Shown: in pieces, positions 42,893 through 54,574 of the stretch
Numbering within the stretch: position 1 is the stretch's first letter
How the letters are laid out: every line of letters starts with the position of its first letter
Source of the DNA: Adiantum capillus-veneris
Lineage: Eukaryota > Streptophyta > Polypodiopsida > Polypodiales > Pteridaceae
Assembly: GCA_014529385.2 (NCBI GenBank)
Contig: CM043970.1
Location: 68,406,567 to 68,470,566, forward strand
DNA length: 64,000 nt
Reading direction: 5' to 3'
Notes under the pieces: generated by a model
Seen by the model: the letters and a program-made list of their open reading frames with translations, nothing else
What the model was told of the DNA's origin: nothing
The model's database searches: none
Made by a program: the position numbers and the translations under genes

Positions 42893-43600
42893 GAGCACTC
42901 CAAGATTCGGAGAGCCGCCTCTTACTTTAAGGGGAATGCTCGTACTTAGTGGTCCACGCTTCTATTAAGCAAGACTGTACCAGTTACATGGCTGAAATTC
43001 AATAGGCTTTTTATTTCTTCTTGGTTGACTCAAGAGTTTGAGCGAGATATACGAGCTGCTTGGAACCATCTCCGGATGACCAAGAGCGATACAGTCAATG
43101 CTTATTGTGAAAGATTCTGGAACTCTTTTCTACCCTGGGTCTACCTACAGAGATCCGAAATCACTGCTTGGAACAGAACTCAGCTTCTGTTCAAGAGTTG
43201 ATGAGTCATGCGAAGCGGGGCTTTGCCATTCACTCTCGCAGTCTGACCTACCCCACAGATGAGGCCATGACACAACGAGCCGAACAAACTTCCGGGAATG
43301 AAAGTAGAATGAAAAAAGAGCAACCCAGAGAAAAAAAAGGATGCACGACCCAAGCTTACTCCTGAGGAGAGAGCTCGCTTCATCAGAGAGGGGAAGTGCT
43401 TTGGATGCGGGGAACATGGACATATTTCCGCGAAGTGCCCTGATAAGGCACAGAAAGAACAGAATGATAAAGACGACGACAGGTCTGAGAGTTCGAGAGC
43501 AGCTGAGGAATGTGGCAGAAAAGGCAGATAGAAAAGCAGTACTGGTACCACATGGCGTGGGACCTGCACCGAATCTAATGAATCAAAGTACAAACTTTGC
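42889..43600 (+). pseudogene. Gypsy G2 gag, 5'-truncated
   Basis: Starts inside the gag domain (EHSKIRRAASYFKG-like, WSTLLL region) at the LTR-A border, with a deletion near 43125 that removes part of the capsid. The stretch 43168-43365 ends KKGCTTQAYS, as in the reversed copy at 468. The knuckle CFGCGEHGHISAKC lies at about 43398-43440 in the +1 frame relative to the gag segment. Confidence 0.8.
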
Positions 43601-46600
43601 CGCTTTCGGGGCAAAGTGAAGGATCAGGAAGCTCTTTTGAAGGAGCCAAGGCCAACTTCTTTTCACTTGGAATTGGCGGCTCGATTTGGAACTACGCCCG
43701 ACAGACTGACGCCACAGGCGGTGGTAGTTCGACTGGCACCCGGATGGGATGTTGCCATTACACCGATTATTGGCAAACTTCGTTTGCAATGACAGGGGTG
43801 TTCAGGGCACGCGAGTGACGTTCTACTCGGGATCCCTTGCTACCACAAGAACTACGCCGTGGTTGACTACTGGGCCGAGAAAGAGACTTTGATAAATGAA
43901 GGGCTTAGAGATTGTACTTGATGAACTTCACTTTTCTTACTCATTCTTTTGGGAGAACTGAACGATGGATAAAGGTTGAATATGTTTTGACCTGAAAAAA
44001 AAAAGCCAAGATTTTTTCTCCACGCTCATGCCGATTGCTTTTGAGACGGCCTGAAGATCATACCATTGATCTGATATCTGGAAGCACGCCACTGAATCGG
44101 CCACCTTATCGTGTGAGCCGAGTACAGAATGAAAAGATTATGAACCCAGTGAAAGACCTCTTGGAAAAGGGTCTTGTCCAGCCTAGTACTTCACCGTATT
44201 GCTCTCCAGTGTTGTTGGTTTTGAAGAAAGACGGATCTTGGAGAATGTGCATCGATTATAGCACTCTCAACGAAATCACCATCAAGAACAGATTTCCGAT
44301 TCCTAGGATCGATGATATACTCGACAGGTTATGGAGATCGTCGTGCTTTAGCAGGATTGACTTGAAGAGTGGATATCATCAGATCAGGATAGCGCCAGGA
44401 GATGTCTACAAGACAGCTTTTCGGACGACTTTTGGGTTATTTGAGTTTTTGGTGATGCCTTTTGGCTTAACCAATGCTCCTGCGACATTTAACCGAATGA
44501 TGGATAGGATTTTTCCAGAGTACAGGCTATTTGTTGGCACTTTCTTTGACGACATCATTGTTTTCTCCAAGAATGAGGCAGAACACAGAGATCATCTGCT
44601 TCAAGTCTTTCAGGCATTATGAGATCACATGCTAGTGATTAATGCAAAGAAAAGTGAATTTTTCCTACCAGAGATACACTTTTTGGGACACATTGTGTCA
44701 GCAGCAGGAGTGCAAATGGACTCCAAGATAGAGACTATCCGTGATTGGCCCGATTTGAGGAATGTCCATGAACTTAGAAGCTTCTTGGGAGTGTGTTCGT
44801 ACTACAGGCGGTTCATACGAAAGTTTGCAGAGGTTGCTTCCCCTTTGCATACCTTGACACAGAAAGGAGTACCTTTTTCGTGGGGACCCACAGAGGTGAC
44901 TGCCTTTCGGACATTGAAAGAGAAATTGACTACGGGACCTATTTTGACTTTGCCGGACTTGCAGAAGTCATTTGAAGTATATTGTGATGCTTGTGGTCGT
45001 AGTCTGGGTGCGGTCTTGATGCAAGAAGGCCATGTCATAGCTTACGAGAGCTGTTTGTTCTCTAGGCCGGAGATGACAGCACAGATCTATGGGAAAGAGC
45101 TTTTGGCGGTTATCCACGCTCTTACTCAGTGGCGGCATTACCTACTCGGAGCGGATTTTACTGTCTTTACAGACCATCAGAGTTTGCGCTACTTCTTGTC
45201 ACAGAAGCAGCTTTCGGAAAAGCAGATGCGGTGGGTGAACATCTTGTCACAGTTCCACTTCCAGATTGTCCAAGTGCAGGGACAGAAGAATCTGGTGGCA
45301 GATGCTTTGTCTAGAAAACCGTTGGTTCTGGCTATTTCTGCGATACATCATAGGAGCTTCGAGGATATGGTCGATCAGTGTGCCACAGATACAGATTTTG
45401 CAGATATTTTCACACGGATACGGGATGGGGAGACAATAGCTGGATACTCCCTTCGGGAAGGCTACTTGATGAAAAAGACTATGTTGTGCGTTACACAGCC
45501 GTTGAGGGAAAAGGTTATGACTGATTGCCACTGTCCACCTATTACGGGTCACCGCAGCATTGCTACCACCATGAGAGGGGTAGAGAGAGATTTCTTTTGG
45601 CGGAGAGTGAAGAAGGATGTGGAAGAGTTTGTGCACAATTGCTTGGTATGCCAGAAGGTCAAGTTTGACAGGCATAAGGCACAGGGATTGTTACAGCCTT
45701 TACCCATACCCACCCGCCCTTGGGAAAATATTGAAATGGATTTCATTTTTTTTAATCTCCCGAGAATACAGAATGATCACGATGATTTTCCGATTACATG
45801 GCACGCCTGAGACGATTGTCTCCGACAGAGACTCCAGATATATGAGTTTGTTTTGGAAGGCAATATGGGAGAACATTGGCACGCGGTTGCAGTCCTCGTC
45901 ATCGTTCCACTTGCAGACTGACGGGCAATCAAAGATTTGCCAATTCAGTGATTTTAGATTTATTGAAGTCTTGTATCTCGCATCAGAAGACTCAATGGGA
46001 AAAGAACTTACCTTTGGTGAAATTTGCCTACAATAACACGATACACTCTTCGACGAGGAAGACGTAATGTGAGATTGTTGAAACTGCTGCGAAGGTTCCA
46101 TCCTTCCTGAGTACGAAAGATTAGAAATTTGAAGCGGATGAATATTCGCGAGATTTAGATACGGCTTTTGCCAAGGTTCGCGAGACTTTGCAGGAGTCTC
46201 AAGAACGACAGAAAAAGGCAGCGGATCGCCATCGTCGCGACTGGAAACTGAAGGAGGATGATTGGGTGCTCTTACTTTTGAGAAGGCACGCCTGCGAAAG
46301 AAAAAGGGAAAGGAGAGGCTTTTTCCAAAGCTTAGTATGTGATACTACGGACCTTTCCAGATTACTGAAAAGATAAATGATGTCTCCTTCCGATTGAAAC
46401 TGCCAGATACTTGGAGGATTCACAATGCATTGCATGTGAGTCTCTTGAAACCTGTTAAGGGTGATGTGCCTGATGATGGGAGGCCTGATGAGCAAACCCA
46501 AAGTGGAAGAAAACGAGGAGATCCTTGTTCCTGAACAGATTTTGGCACATAATGATACGAAGAAAGGTAAAGTCCGAAGGCGGGTTCTTGGTTAAGTTCA

Positions 46601-46700
46601 AGAACTTTCCTGCATTTAATGCGAAGTGGATGGAGGAGGAGGACCTAGCAGATACTCCTCGGATTGTGAAACTTTACCTCAATGTTTTGGTTTAGCATAG
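43600..46700 (+). pseudogene. Gypsy G2 pol: PR remnant, RT, RNase H, IN, chromodomain-like
   Basis: Protease is a remnant (43600-43990) with deletions; its D-x-G site is gone. RT 44035-44720 is largely open with VGTFFDDIIVFSK (intact active site). RNase H and IN finger 44629-45810 ([47 protein letters not shown]). The integrase core has lost about 100 nt near 45775, including the segment with the first catalytic Asp (GIWTVIDRY in G1). The IN C-terminus (ADRHRRDWKLKEDDWVLL) and chromodomain-like end (LVKFKNFPAFNAKWMEEEDL, about 46590-46690) are frameshifted. Confidence 0.85.
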
Positions 46701-47288
46701 TCTACTCCAAACGGAACCCAGAATTCAGCTTGGCCGGAGATCTGGTGCAATGGGATGCACAAGAGGGGAGTCACTCCGCTCCCTTGTCAACAGATGCCTC
46801 GATTTTGATACTAAAGTCACTGATGTCTCTTTGAGCTTCAGGGATACTGAGAGCTGACAGTATTCTGCTGGATGACTTTATGAAATGGAATTCTTGATTA
46901 TGATACTGATTTGTTCTTGACTTCTTGTGAGTGCAGGAACTGATAGCCGAAATGACTGCAGCATTTTGGTCTGATTGATCTCGAATAGACATGGTTGCAA
47001 TAGGGGTTAGTCAATCGGACATCGATGAGGTCCCGACTAGACCTAGATGTGATTGCTAGCTACATTGCCGATAAATCATGGTCTAAGATCCGAATGAATG
47101 TTGAATGTCATGTGATGTCCTATGATGTCTGGTGATGTCCTGTGATGTCGTGTGATGTGACTGTCGATTTTGTACATGTGCTAGATGTGTGTTCCTAGTA
47201 CATAGGTACTAACAGTGAGTCTCTACTAAGACGGTTTATTGCTTTTGTCGGTTTCGCAGGCATAATCGCGGTCGATTACAATGCTTTC
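46701..47288 (+). other. Gypsy G2 3' untranslated region
   Basis: No coding motif. It lies between the chromodomain end and the polypurine tract and contains a short GATGTC repeat at 47111-47160. Confidence 0.5.
47111..47160 (+). repeat. Ten-bp GATGTC repeat, five units
   Basis: Five consecutive units of the form (N)TGATGTCC-like sequence, each 10 bp, in the gypsy 3' UTR. Confidence 0.75.
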
Positions 47289-47300
47289 AAGAGGGGGGTA
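47289..47300 (+). other. Polypurine tract of gypsy G2
   Basis: AAGAGGGGGGTA directly before the LTR start TGTCACAAAG at 47301; it primes plus-strand DNA synthesis in LTR elements. A near copy, AAGAGAGGGGTA, precedes the LTR fragment at 50900. Confidence 0.75.
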
Positions 47301-48458
47301 TGTCACAAAGTGATGACATGGCGGACAGCAGAAACCCTAATTTCTGCCAGAAACCCTAAAATTCCTGCAAACCCTAATTTCTGCCAGAAACCCTAATTTC
47401 CGGAAATCGTAGAATCTGAATTTTTTAAATTATTTTTTTTTAAAAAAATTAATTTTTTTTTGTTTTTTTTGGAAAATGATGAGCGACGCAAATTTCGCTT
47501 TTTCTCTACTTAAATGAGAAAGAGAGAGAGAATGCTTTTGCTTTCATGTTTTGACTCTCTGTGAGAGAGAGAGAGAGAGCAATTGCTTTTGATTTGAAGA
47601 TTTTGGGGCTCTGCTTTTGGGCTTCCCTTGTAACCTTTAAATTAGTGGTGAGGGCCTCACTTTTCAGAGCATCTAGACGTAGAGTCTGAGAGTGAAGTGC
47701 GTGCAGTTGCAGTTGACTGACTTTTACTGTGAGTTATTGTCTGCAGAGCCCCAGTCAGAGCGTTAGGATGCATGCAGGGAGCAGGTTTGGGCACAGATGC
47801 CTTGTCTTGTGACTGAGGAGATGCGTCAGAGGCTTGAGCTGCCACTTCAACTTGAGGAGCTGCACACGGCTCTTAGGGCCCTCCCCCGTTGTAGCTGTCT
47901 AGGTGAGGATGGGCTGACTCCCAGTTTTTTCTTGGAGTACTGGGACTTGCTTGGCCCAGATCTTTGTAGTGCTTTTCATTACATTTTGCACACAGGAGTG
48001 ATGCCTGACAGCATGAGTGAGGGCTTGATCTACCTCATTCCCAAGGAGGGTGGCTCCTTTGATGAGACTCGACAGTGGTGCCCCATCACCATCCTCAACT
48101 CAGCCTACAAAATTCTTACCAAGGCTCTGAGTTTGAGGATCCAGCCACTTCTAGAGAGCCTTATACATGGGACTCAGACAGGTTTTGTCAAGGAATGCAG
48201 TATCCTTGCTAGGGCTCATTCTCTGGCATGCTTTCTGGAGAAGGTGCAGAGTTTGGAGTACCGACTTGTACTGGGCTGATGCAATATAAAGAAATACCGA
48301 AAGGAGCGCCAAGGTTTGGGGCCAATACTTTCTGGGGTGGAATTCCGTCACTCCGTGTCGCGTGTCGTCTCTCTCTCTTTCAGTTCAGTTGTTATTGAAG
48401 TGTTAAAAGTCTGTTCAGTCTGCTCTTTTCTATTGGCACGTGGTGCCCGTCTTGTGAT
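47301..48458 (+). mobile_element. Gypsy 3' LTR split by a LINE fragment
   Basis: The LTR start (TGTCACAAAG, AAACCCTAA blocks, AG-repeats) runs to about 47698 (GTCTGAGAGTGAAG). A LINE reverse-transcriptase fragment fills 47699-48275. The LTR resumes at about 48276 (GCAATATAAAGAAATACCGA) and ends CTTGTGA near 48457. The second half matches the solo LTR at 7900-8090. Confidence 0.75.
47699..48275 (+). pseudogene. LINE RT fragment embedded in a gypsy LTR
   Basis: Open from 47797 to 48279: LGEDGLTPSFFLEYWDLLGP, GLIYLIPKEGG, ITILNSAYKILTKALSLRIQ, GTQTGFVKECSI. This is the fingers region of a plant L1-type RT (RT motifs 1-2a), probably from the same broad type as the reversed LINE at 7230-9940. It lacks the catalytic palm. 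The right end ACTTGTACT merges with the LTR, which has CTTGTACTTTGATC at the same point in the copy at 1937-2465. Confidence 0.8.
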
Positions 48459-48982
48459 AGATGGGGGTGCCCATAGTGTTGATTTGGGGGATTATGGCGC
48501 TATACAGATCAGTGATGGGACATGTATGCACTCCGGAGGGGATATCTGATTTAGTTCACTCCACCATTGGGGTGAACTAGGGTTGCCCATTGTCTCCTAC
48601 TCTATTTGGTATGTATGTTGATGAGGTGTCTGATTACATTGACAGAGAGGGTGATAGAGGTGTCAAGCTGGCAGGGACCATTGGGGTGAAATAGGGTTGC
48701 CCATTGTCTCCTACTCTATTTGGTATGTATGTAGATGAGGTGTCTGATTACGTTGACAGAGAGGGTGATAGAGGTGCCAAGCTGGCAGGTGCCAAGCTGA
48801 TAGAGGTGCCATTGTTGCTATATGTTGATGATATTGTATTGATCTTTGACTCACCAAAGGGTATGTAGCGATAGTTGGAAGCATTACACAAATTTGCAGA
48901 GGATAGTGGATTGTTTGTAAATCTTGGTAAAACCAAGGTTGTGGTGTTTAACACCACACCACAGTGGATCAGGAGATCAGCA
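48459..48982 (+). pseudogene. LINE-TC unit E, first part (RT)
   Basis: Starts within RT (GVPIVLIWGIMALYRSVMG) at the LTR border and runs through GCPLSPTLFGMYVDEVSDY and the active site YVDD (48822) to NTTPQWIRRSA, where a copia element interrupts it. Stops are frequent. A 114-bp segment is duplicated. Confidence 0.8.
48567..48790 (+). repeat. 114-bp tandem duplication in LINE RT
   Basis: The unit starting TTGGGGTGAA at 48567 is repeated at 48681 with a few substitutions. It covers the GVKQGCPLSP to AQLAGT segment of RT. Confidence 0.85.
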
Positions 48983-49271
48983 TGTTGAGCGCGCGGCGGT
49001 GTGTGCAAGTGATAGAGCACACGAAGATGTGCAGGCCTTGAGGCTTGAAGCGGAGGCACTGTGCTGCAGAAGGGAAGCGCTAGCAGAAAGAAGAGGGAGA
49101 GAGAGAGAGCTCACGTTTTTGGGGAAAACTCAATAAGTGAGTTTTGGGTTTTCTCACTTTTATTATAAGTGACCTTTAAAAAATGTGTCCAGGTTCAATA
49201 TGAACCTGTATTGAACCTGGACAAAGTATAAAAATGTACAAAAAGGGGTTATTTAGGCCTTTAACCCAACA
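48983..49271 (-). repeat. Copia 3' LTR
   Basis: 289 bp. It is followed inward by CCTCCCACTTAAAGG, whose complement AAGTGGGAGG is the polypurine tract. It lacks the 80-bp internal duplication of the other LTR. Confidence 0.9.
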
Positions 49272-50177
49272 ACCTCCCACTTAAAGGCATAAATGACGCC
49301 TTTAAGTTAACCAACTCCCACCAGGTGTATGCAATGCTCATGTTGAGCCTTAGCAAGACTCTCGGTGAGAACATCTGCAGGGTATCCTGTGTATGAATCT
49401 TAGTCAAGGTGACTAGACCATCCTCCAATACCTGTCGTATGAAGTGGTATCGCACATTAATGTGCTTTGTCCGTGCATGAAACATGGCATTCTTGGCCAA
49501 ATAGACAGCACTTTGGCTATCACATCCGAAGACAGGAGTACTAGCAGGCATACCAAGCTCTTTGACAAGTCTGCCCAACCATATGGCCTCTAGTGGACAG
49601 CACCACCAGCAATAGCAAACACATAGCCACTAGTGGACTTCTTGGTATCCAAGTCACCCGCCATATCTGCATCACAATAGCCCTGCAACTTCAAGTCACT
49701 TTTGCCATAGCATATACACCTAGATTGTGTACCTGACAAGTATCTCAGAATTCATTTCACAGCTTCCCAATGTGCTTTGCCGGGATTGGACATGTATCTA
49801 CTAACAACTCCCACCGCATGGGCAATGTCAGGACGAGTGGCAACCATAGCATACATAAGAGAACCACAAGCTGATGCATAAGGGATTCCCTTCATAGCTT
49901 TCAATGTTACCTCATCCTTTGGGCAATTTGCTTTGCTAAGCTTAGTGTATGGAGGTAAAGGTACTCCAAGAGGCTTAGCATCAGCCATATTAAACCTGTC
50001 AAGTACTTTAGCAATGTACTTTTCTTGAGATAAGAAGAGCAATTTCAGCTTTCTATCTCTCTTGATTCTCATGCCCAAGATGTGCTCAGCATCACCTAAA
50101 TCCTTCATTGCAAAAGCTGAATTCAGCTGACGTTTAAGAGCATCAATGGTAGACTTATGCTTCCCAGCAATCAACAT
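49272..50177 (-). pseudogene. Copia RT palm end and RNase H
   Basis: The minus strand from 50177: MLIAGKHKSTIDALKRQL, GDAEHILGMRI, GSLMYAMVATRPDIAHAVGV, then RNase H (DSQSAVYLAKNAMFHARTKH, HFIRQVLEDG). Breaks occur at 49750 and 49600 and in the C-terminus near 49400. Confidence 0.85.
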
Positions 50178-50186
50178 ATCATCTAC

Positions 50187-50858
50187 CTATAGCACAAGGA
50201 TTATAGGACTTCCATCATTATCCTTCTTTGTATACAAACAATGGTTTGAATGGCTGCGTTTAAAGCCTTGAGACAACATAAAAGTATCAAACTTTTTGTA
50301 CCATTGACGTGATGACTGCCTCAAACCATAGAGTGCCCTTCTTAGTTTGCATACAAGTTCCTTTCTATCAGGAACTACAAAACCCTCAGGTTGCTTCATG
50401 TAGATATCTTCATCAATGTCACCATGAAGAAAAGCTGTTTTTACATCCATTTGATTCAATTCCAAATCAAGCACCGCAACGAGAGCAAAAAGGACACGTA
50501 AAGTTGTAAGCTTTACAACGGGAGAAAAGATTTCTTGAAAATCGACTCCTTCTTTCTGTGCATATCCTTTTGCAACCAATCTTGCCTTGTACTTTGGTTT
50601 TTCATCCACAATCTTAATCTTGTATACCCATTTGTTAGGAAGAGCCTTTCTCCCTTTAGGCAATGGCACAAGAGCCCAAGTATTATTTGCATACAAGGAT
50701 TTCATTTCCTCTTGCATTGCAAGCTCCCACTTACTGCTTGACTCACATGTCTTTGCCTCTTTATACGTAAGAGGCTCTCCCTTATCTGTCAACATAACAT
50801 GATGCAAAGAGGGCTCAAAGCGTTGTATCAACCTTCTGACACGAGTAGACTTTTGCAA
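50187..50858 (-). pseudogene. Copia reverse transcriptase, stopped at the active site
   Basis: 224-residue open stretch: WALVPLPKGRKALPNKWVYK, KARLVAKGYAQKEGVDFQE, QMDVKTAFLHGDIDEDIYM, LYGLRQSSRQWYKKF, up to ILVL. The next codon is TAG (50187-50189) followed by GTA-GAT-GAT, so the catalytic Y-V-D-D has become stop-V-D-D. RT activity is abolished while both Asp codons remain. Confidence 0.88.
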
Positions 50859-50859
50859 G

Positions 50860-51140
50860 CATAATCAAGAGCGATTACAATTCTTTCAAGAGAGGGGTAT
50901 GTCACAAAGTGATGACGTGGCAGGACTACCCGCACTGATGACGTGGCTTGACCAACCATGAGCATAGCAGACAGTACGAATGATGACATGGCAGACAATA
51001 CAAATTTCAAGAAAACTTGTTCCAAAAATCTGTCAGAAAAGCACTCAACGCAATTTACGAAAATCCGTACATGCCACCATGTTAGCACTTCAACGCAAAA
51101 CGCGGAAATGCGTACTATCTACCACGTTAGCATGTCAGCT
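50860..51140 (+). mobile_element. Gypsy 3'-end fragment nested in copia
   Basis: GCATAATC, then AAGAGAGGGGTA (polypurine tract) and TGTCACAAAGTGATGACGTGG, the family LTR start, with three TGATGACGTGGC-type motifs. It ends near 51140, where copia coding resumes (VDHWVRS side). Only the tract and about 240 bp of the LTR are present. Confidence 0.75.
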
Positions 51141-53700
51141 GCGTACCCAATGATCTACATTCTCAGGCACAGGTTCTACATCAGGAGGCAACTCATTTTC
51201 AGCATGCTCATGCTGCTGAAAATCATTTTCAGTCAGGACAGGTGGCTGTCCATCCTTATTTGGAGCATCTAAATCATGTCGTACCTCTTCTGGCTCAAGG
51301 TTAACCTACTGATTATCAATTTCAGCTTGCGGTACTGCATCCTGAGGCTCTTTTTCAACATCAATAGGTGGCAAGAGAGGCTGAAATTTGATCAATTTCT
51401 TGTCAATTTCATAAGATGTAGCATTTTTCAGCAATTTAGCCTCATTGAACACATCATCTCGGCTGCGTACTACCCTCTTAAACTGAGGCAACCATATCCT
51501 GTAGCCCATTTCACCCTCTTCCTTATAACCTAGGAAGAGTCCTTGGATGGACTTGGCATCTAGCTTTGTCCTCAAGTCATTACGAACATGGACAAAAGCC
51601 TCGCAACCAAATACTCTCAAATGATCATAAGAGGCAGGTTTGCCAGATCAAACCTCCTCTGGAATGTCATTTTTCAGCGTGTTGTTAGGAGAGCGATTGC
51701 ATACATGAATTGCAGTTTTCAAAGCCTCTCCCCAAAACCCATGAGGGAGATTAGCCGTGGACAACATGCAACGCACTCTCTCATATAAAGTACGGTTATA
51801 CCTCTCAGCCACACCATTAAAAGATGGATTATAAGGGGCTGTCCACTCCGTTTTAATCCCATATTCTTCGCAATAATGCTGAAATTCAGCAGACATGTAC
51901 TTGCCCCCATTGTCAAATCTCAGACATTTAAGCTTACTACCCTTTTGCGTGGTCACAAAAGCATGAAACCTCTTAAATGCATTAAATGTCTCACTCTTAT
52001 TCTTTAACAAATATGCCCAGCCTTTCCTAGTGCAATCATCAATGAATGTAACAAAGTATAATGCACCACCAAAAGACCTAACATGCATTGAATATACATC
52101 GGAGTGAATTAAATCAAGAGCATTAGCTTTGCGCGAGACACCAGAATAATAAGAAGACTTCTTTTGTTTACCATACAAATAGTCATTACAAAAATCTAAC
52201 TTGGTACCCTTTACATCAACCCTCTTCAAAGAGGAGAGCACATCAAGTCTCTTCTGGCTCATATGGCCAAGTCTTTTGTGCCACAACTCCAAATGAGAAG
52301 CAACTTCGGCCACTGCAAGAAACTTGCCAGGCAAAGCTTTGCTATGTAAATAGTACAATGTACCACTCTTGCATCCCTTGACAATGAGCATTGATCCCTT
52401 AAGCAACTTCCATGAACCCCCAACAAAAATGGTTGTATAACCCTGTGCATCCATTTGGCCAACAGACAATAGACTCTTCTTGATGCCTGGTACATACCTT
52501 ACATCTTTAAGCATAAAGTCTTGACCATTGTTTAATGCCAAGCGCACAGTGCCCATTCCTTCAATGTCACAAACATGGTTATCCCCAAGGTAAACCTTGC
52601 CATACTTGCCTGCATGATAAGAAGCAAAACACTCCACAGATGGAGTCACATGAAATGAGGCACCCGAGTCTACTATGCAAGACTGTGTAAGGCCATCATT
52701 TGCACTTAGCAATGCATCAATGACATCTCTACGTGAGATAAGCATGTCTTCTGCATTTGCTACAACAAAATCTGAGGGACATGAAGCTGCAACCAAGATC
52801 TCCTCACTGTCGGATAACTCTGTGATAACCACACTGGAGGATACATTGACAGTCTCCGAATCCTTGGAGGAGGTACCTGCTGATTTTTCCCCTTTCTTAT
52901 CCTCTGTCTTCTTCTTCTCCTGTGATTCCTTCTTTCTTTCCTGCTCTTTCTTGAAATACCTGCAATCTGGCTTCTTATGGCCTTTTCTGCCACACTGGTA
53001 ACAAGTCACATCCTTATCCCTAGACTTGCTTTTGCTCCTGTTTTGAGTCTTGGTATCTGTATTTTGCTTATGACTTTTGCCTCTCGCATTGTAAGCAGAA
53101 CTGTCACCTTCCCCACCAGTAGACTTGCGTCTAATTTCCTCATTTAAGATGGAGCCTCGCGCTCCATCATATGTGAGGTTGGGGCTATTACTCAAAGAAA
53201 CCACAAGCGTTTCCCAAGAGTCTGGCAAAGTCATCAACAAAAATATGGCTTTCAACTTGTCATCAAAAGGTTGAAGCCCAGTATCCTGTAGCTGACTCAT
53301 AACACTGGTGAAAGCACTTAAGTGCTCAGAAGCCGACTTGGCTTCGTCAAGCATCATGTTCAGCAGTTTGCGCATCAAATGCACCTGATTCACAGGGGTG
53401 GCATTCTCATAAGTGGCCTTCAACTTATGCCAAATTGCATGTGCAGTGTCCAAGCCCTTTATGTCCACCAGAATGTCATCGGTCACAACCATTTTGATAT
53501 AGGCCTTTGCCCTCTTGTTGAGCTTGGCCCAATCCTCATCTGGCATATCCTCAGGCTTTACAACCAAAAGGGCGTCCTTACAATCCTTGAGGAACAAAAT
53601 CCCTAGCATCCTGTCCTGCCATAGGTCGAAACCTGTACCGTCAAATCGCTTGATTTCCATCAAGCTCTTGGCATCAGACGACGAGAAAGTAGAGGCCATT
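51141..53700 (-). pseudogene. Copia Gag-protease-integrase polyprotein, nearly open
   Basis: From ATG 53700 to a TGA at 51648 (about 683 residues), then on to TAG near 51304. Gag (UBN2-like, FDGTGFDLWQDRMLGIL), knuckle CYQCGRKGHKKPDC, protease CIVDSGASFHVTPS (standard D-S-G), integrase finger WHKRLGHMSQ with FCNDYLYGKQ, where the second zinc Cys is Tyr, and core Asp/Asp/Glu in VTFIDDCTR, RFDNGGKY and GVAERYNRTL. The TGA replaces a likely Trp codon. The C-terminal integrase part has DHLRVFGCEAFVH. Confidence 0.88.
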
Positions 53701-54206
53701 TGCACGGATAAAAATGCAGCAGTAAGTGTCTACACAAAATCTGAAAATTTTCAGTGATCACAATGTACCGCACGTTGCATACAATGTGCTGAAAATTTCA
53801 GCAATTAACAAGTATCCCCAATGCGTACTTGCATAAACCCACAAAAGGCGTACATAAACCTCAATTCGTGTACATAAAAACAGTCAAATTCTGAATTTTT
53901 TGCAAATTTACTTTTTTGGCGCATCAATTTGCATCAAATCGACCTGTTTTGAGTGGGAAAAGCAAGGGGCATTCACGGGAATCGATTTAGAACACCTGCG
54001 TTTTGCTGTTTTGACCTATAATTTTTTGATTTTTACCTGTTTTGACGTAATTTCAGCTTGTTTTAGGTTGTTTTGGAAACCCTAATCACCCTAGGCGACA
54101 CCAGAAGCAAGGGGCTTCACGATGAAAGTGGAAATTTGACGCGAGAGAAGCCTTTCGCCTGCTGTCCAGCCACCTGCGCCGCAAAGCTTCTGAAACCCTA
54201 ATCAAA
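53701..54206 (-). other. Copia 5' leader
   Basis: Untranslated leader between the PBS and gag ATG; no motif beyond T-rich tracts. Confidence 0.6.
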
Positions 54207-54218
54207 GCTCTGATACCA
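54207..54218 (-). other. Copia primer-binding site
   Basis: The minus strand reads TGGTATCAGAGC, the standard initiator tRNA-Met PBS of plant copia elements, two bases from the LTR. Confidence 0.88.
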
Positions 54219-54220
54219 GT

Positions 54221-54569
54221 TGTTGAGCATGCGGCGGTGTGTGCAAGTGATAGAGCACGCGAAGATGTGCAGGCCTTGAGGCTTGAAGCGGAGGCACTGT
54301 GCTGCAGAAGGGAAGCGCTAGCAGAACGAAGAGGGAGAGAGAGAGAGAGAGCTGACGTTTTTGGGGAAAACTCAATAAGTGAGTTTTGGGTTTTCCCACT
54401 TTTATTATAAGTGACCTTTTAAAAATGTGTCCAGGTTCAATATAAACCTGGACAAAGTATAAAAATGTGATTTTCCCACTTTTATTATACGTGACCTTTA
54501 AAAAATGTGTCCAGGTTCACAAAGTATAAAAATGTACAAAAAGGTGTTATTTAGGCCTTTAACCCAACA
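54221..54569 (-). repeat. Copia 5' LTR with 80-bp internal duplication
   Basis: 349 bp. TTTTCCCACTTTTATTATA occurs at 54391 and again at 54471, an 80-bp tandem duplication absent from the 3' LTR, so it arose after insertion or marks recombination. Confidence 0.88.
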
Positions 54570-54574
54570 TAGCA

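Larger units (their letters stand above)
48983..54569 (-). mobile_element. Full-length Ty1/copia element in LINE-TC unit E
   Basis: LTRs at 48983-49271 and 54221-54569, both TGTTGAGC .. ACCCAACA. The PBS, polypurine tract and Gag-PR-IN-RT-RH order are in place. Flanking 5 bp are CAGCA (48978) and TAGCA (54570), a target duplication with one change. The LINE reads on across the insertion (AGATCAGCA / AGCACCGAC). The copy is dead through stops and a nested gypsy fragment. Confidence 0.92.

Noticed and set aside
42880-42900. Target-site duplication of gypsy G3 at LTR-A and LTR-C outer ends
   Set aside because: The flanks (GAGCA at the right, CATAT at the left) do not match, and the right border merges with gag by microhomology.
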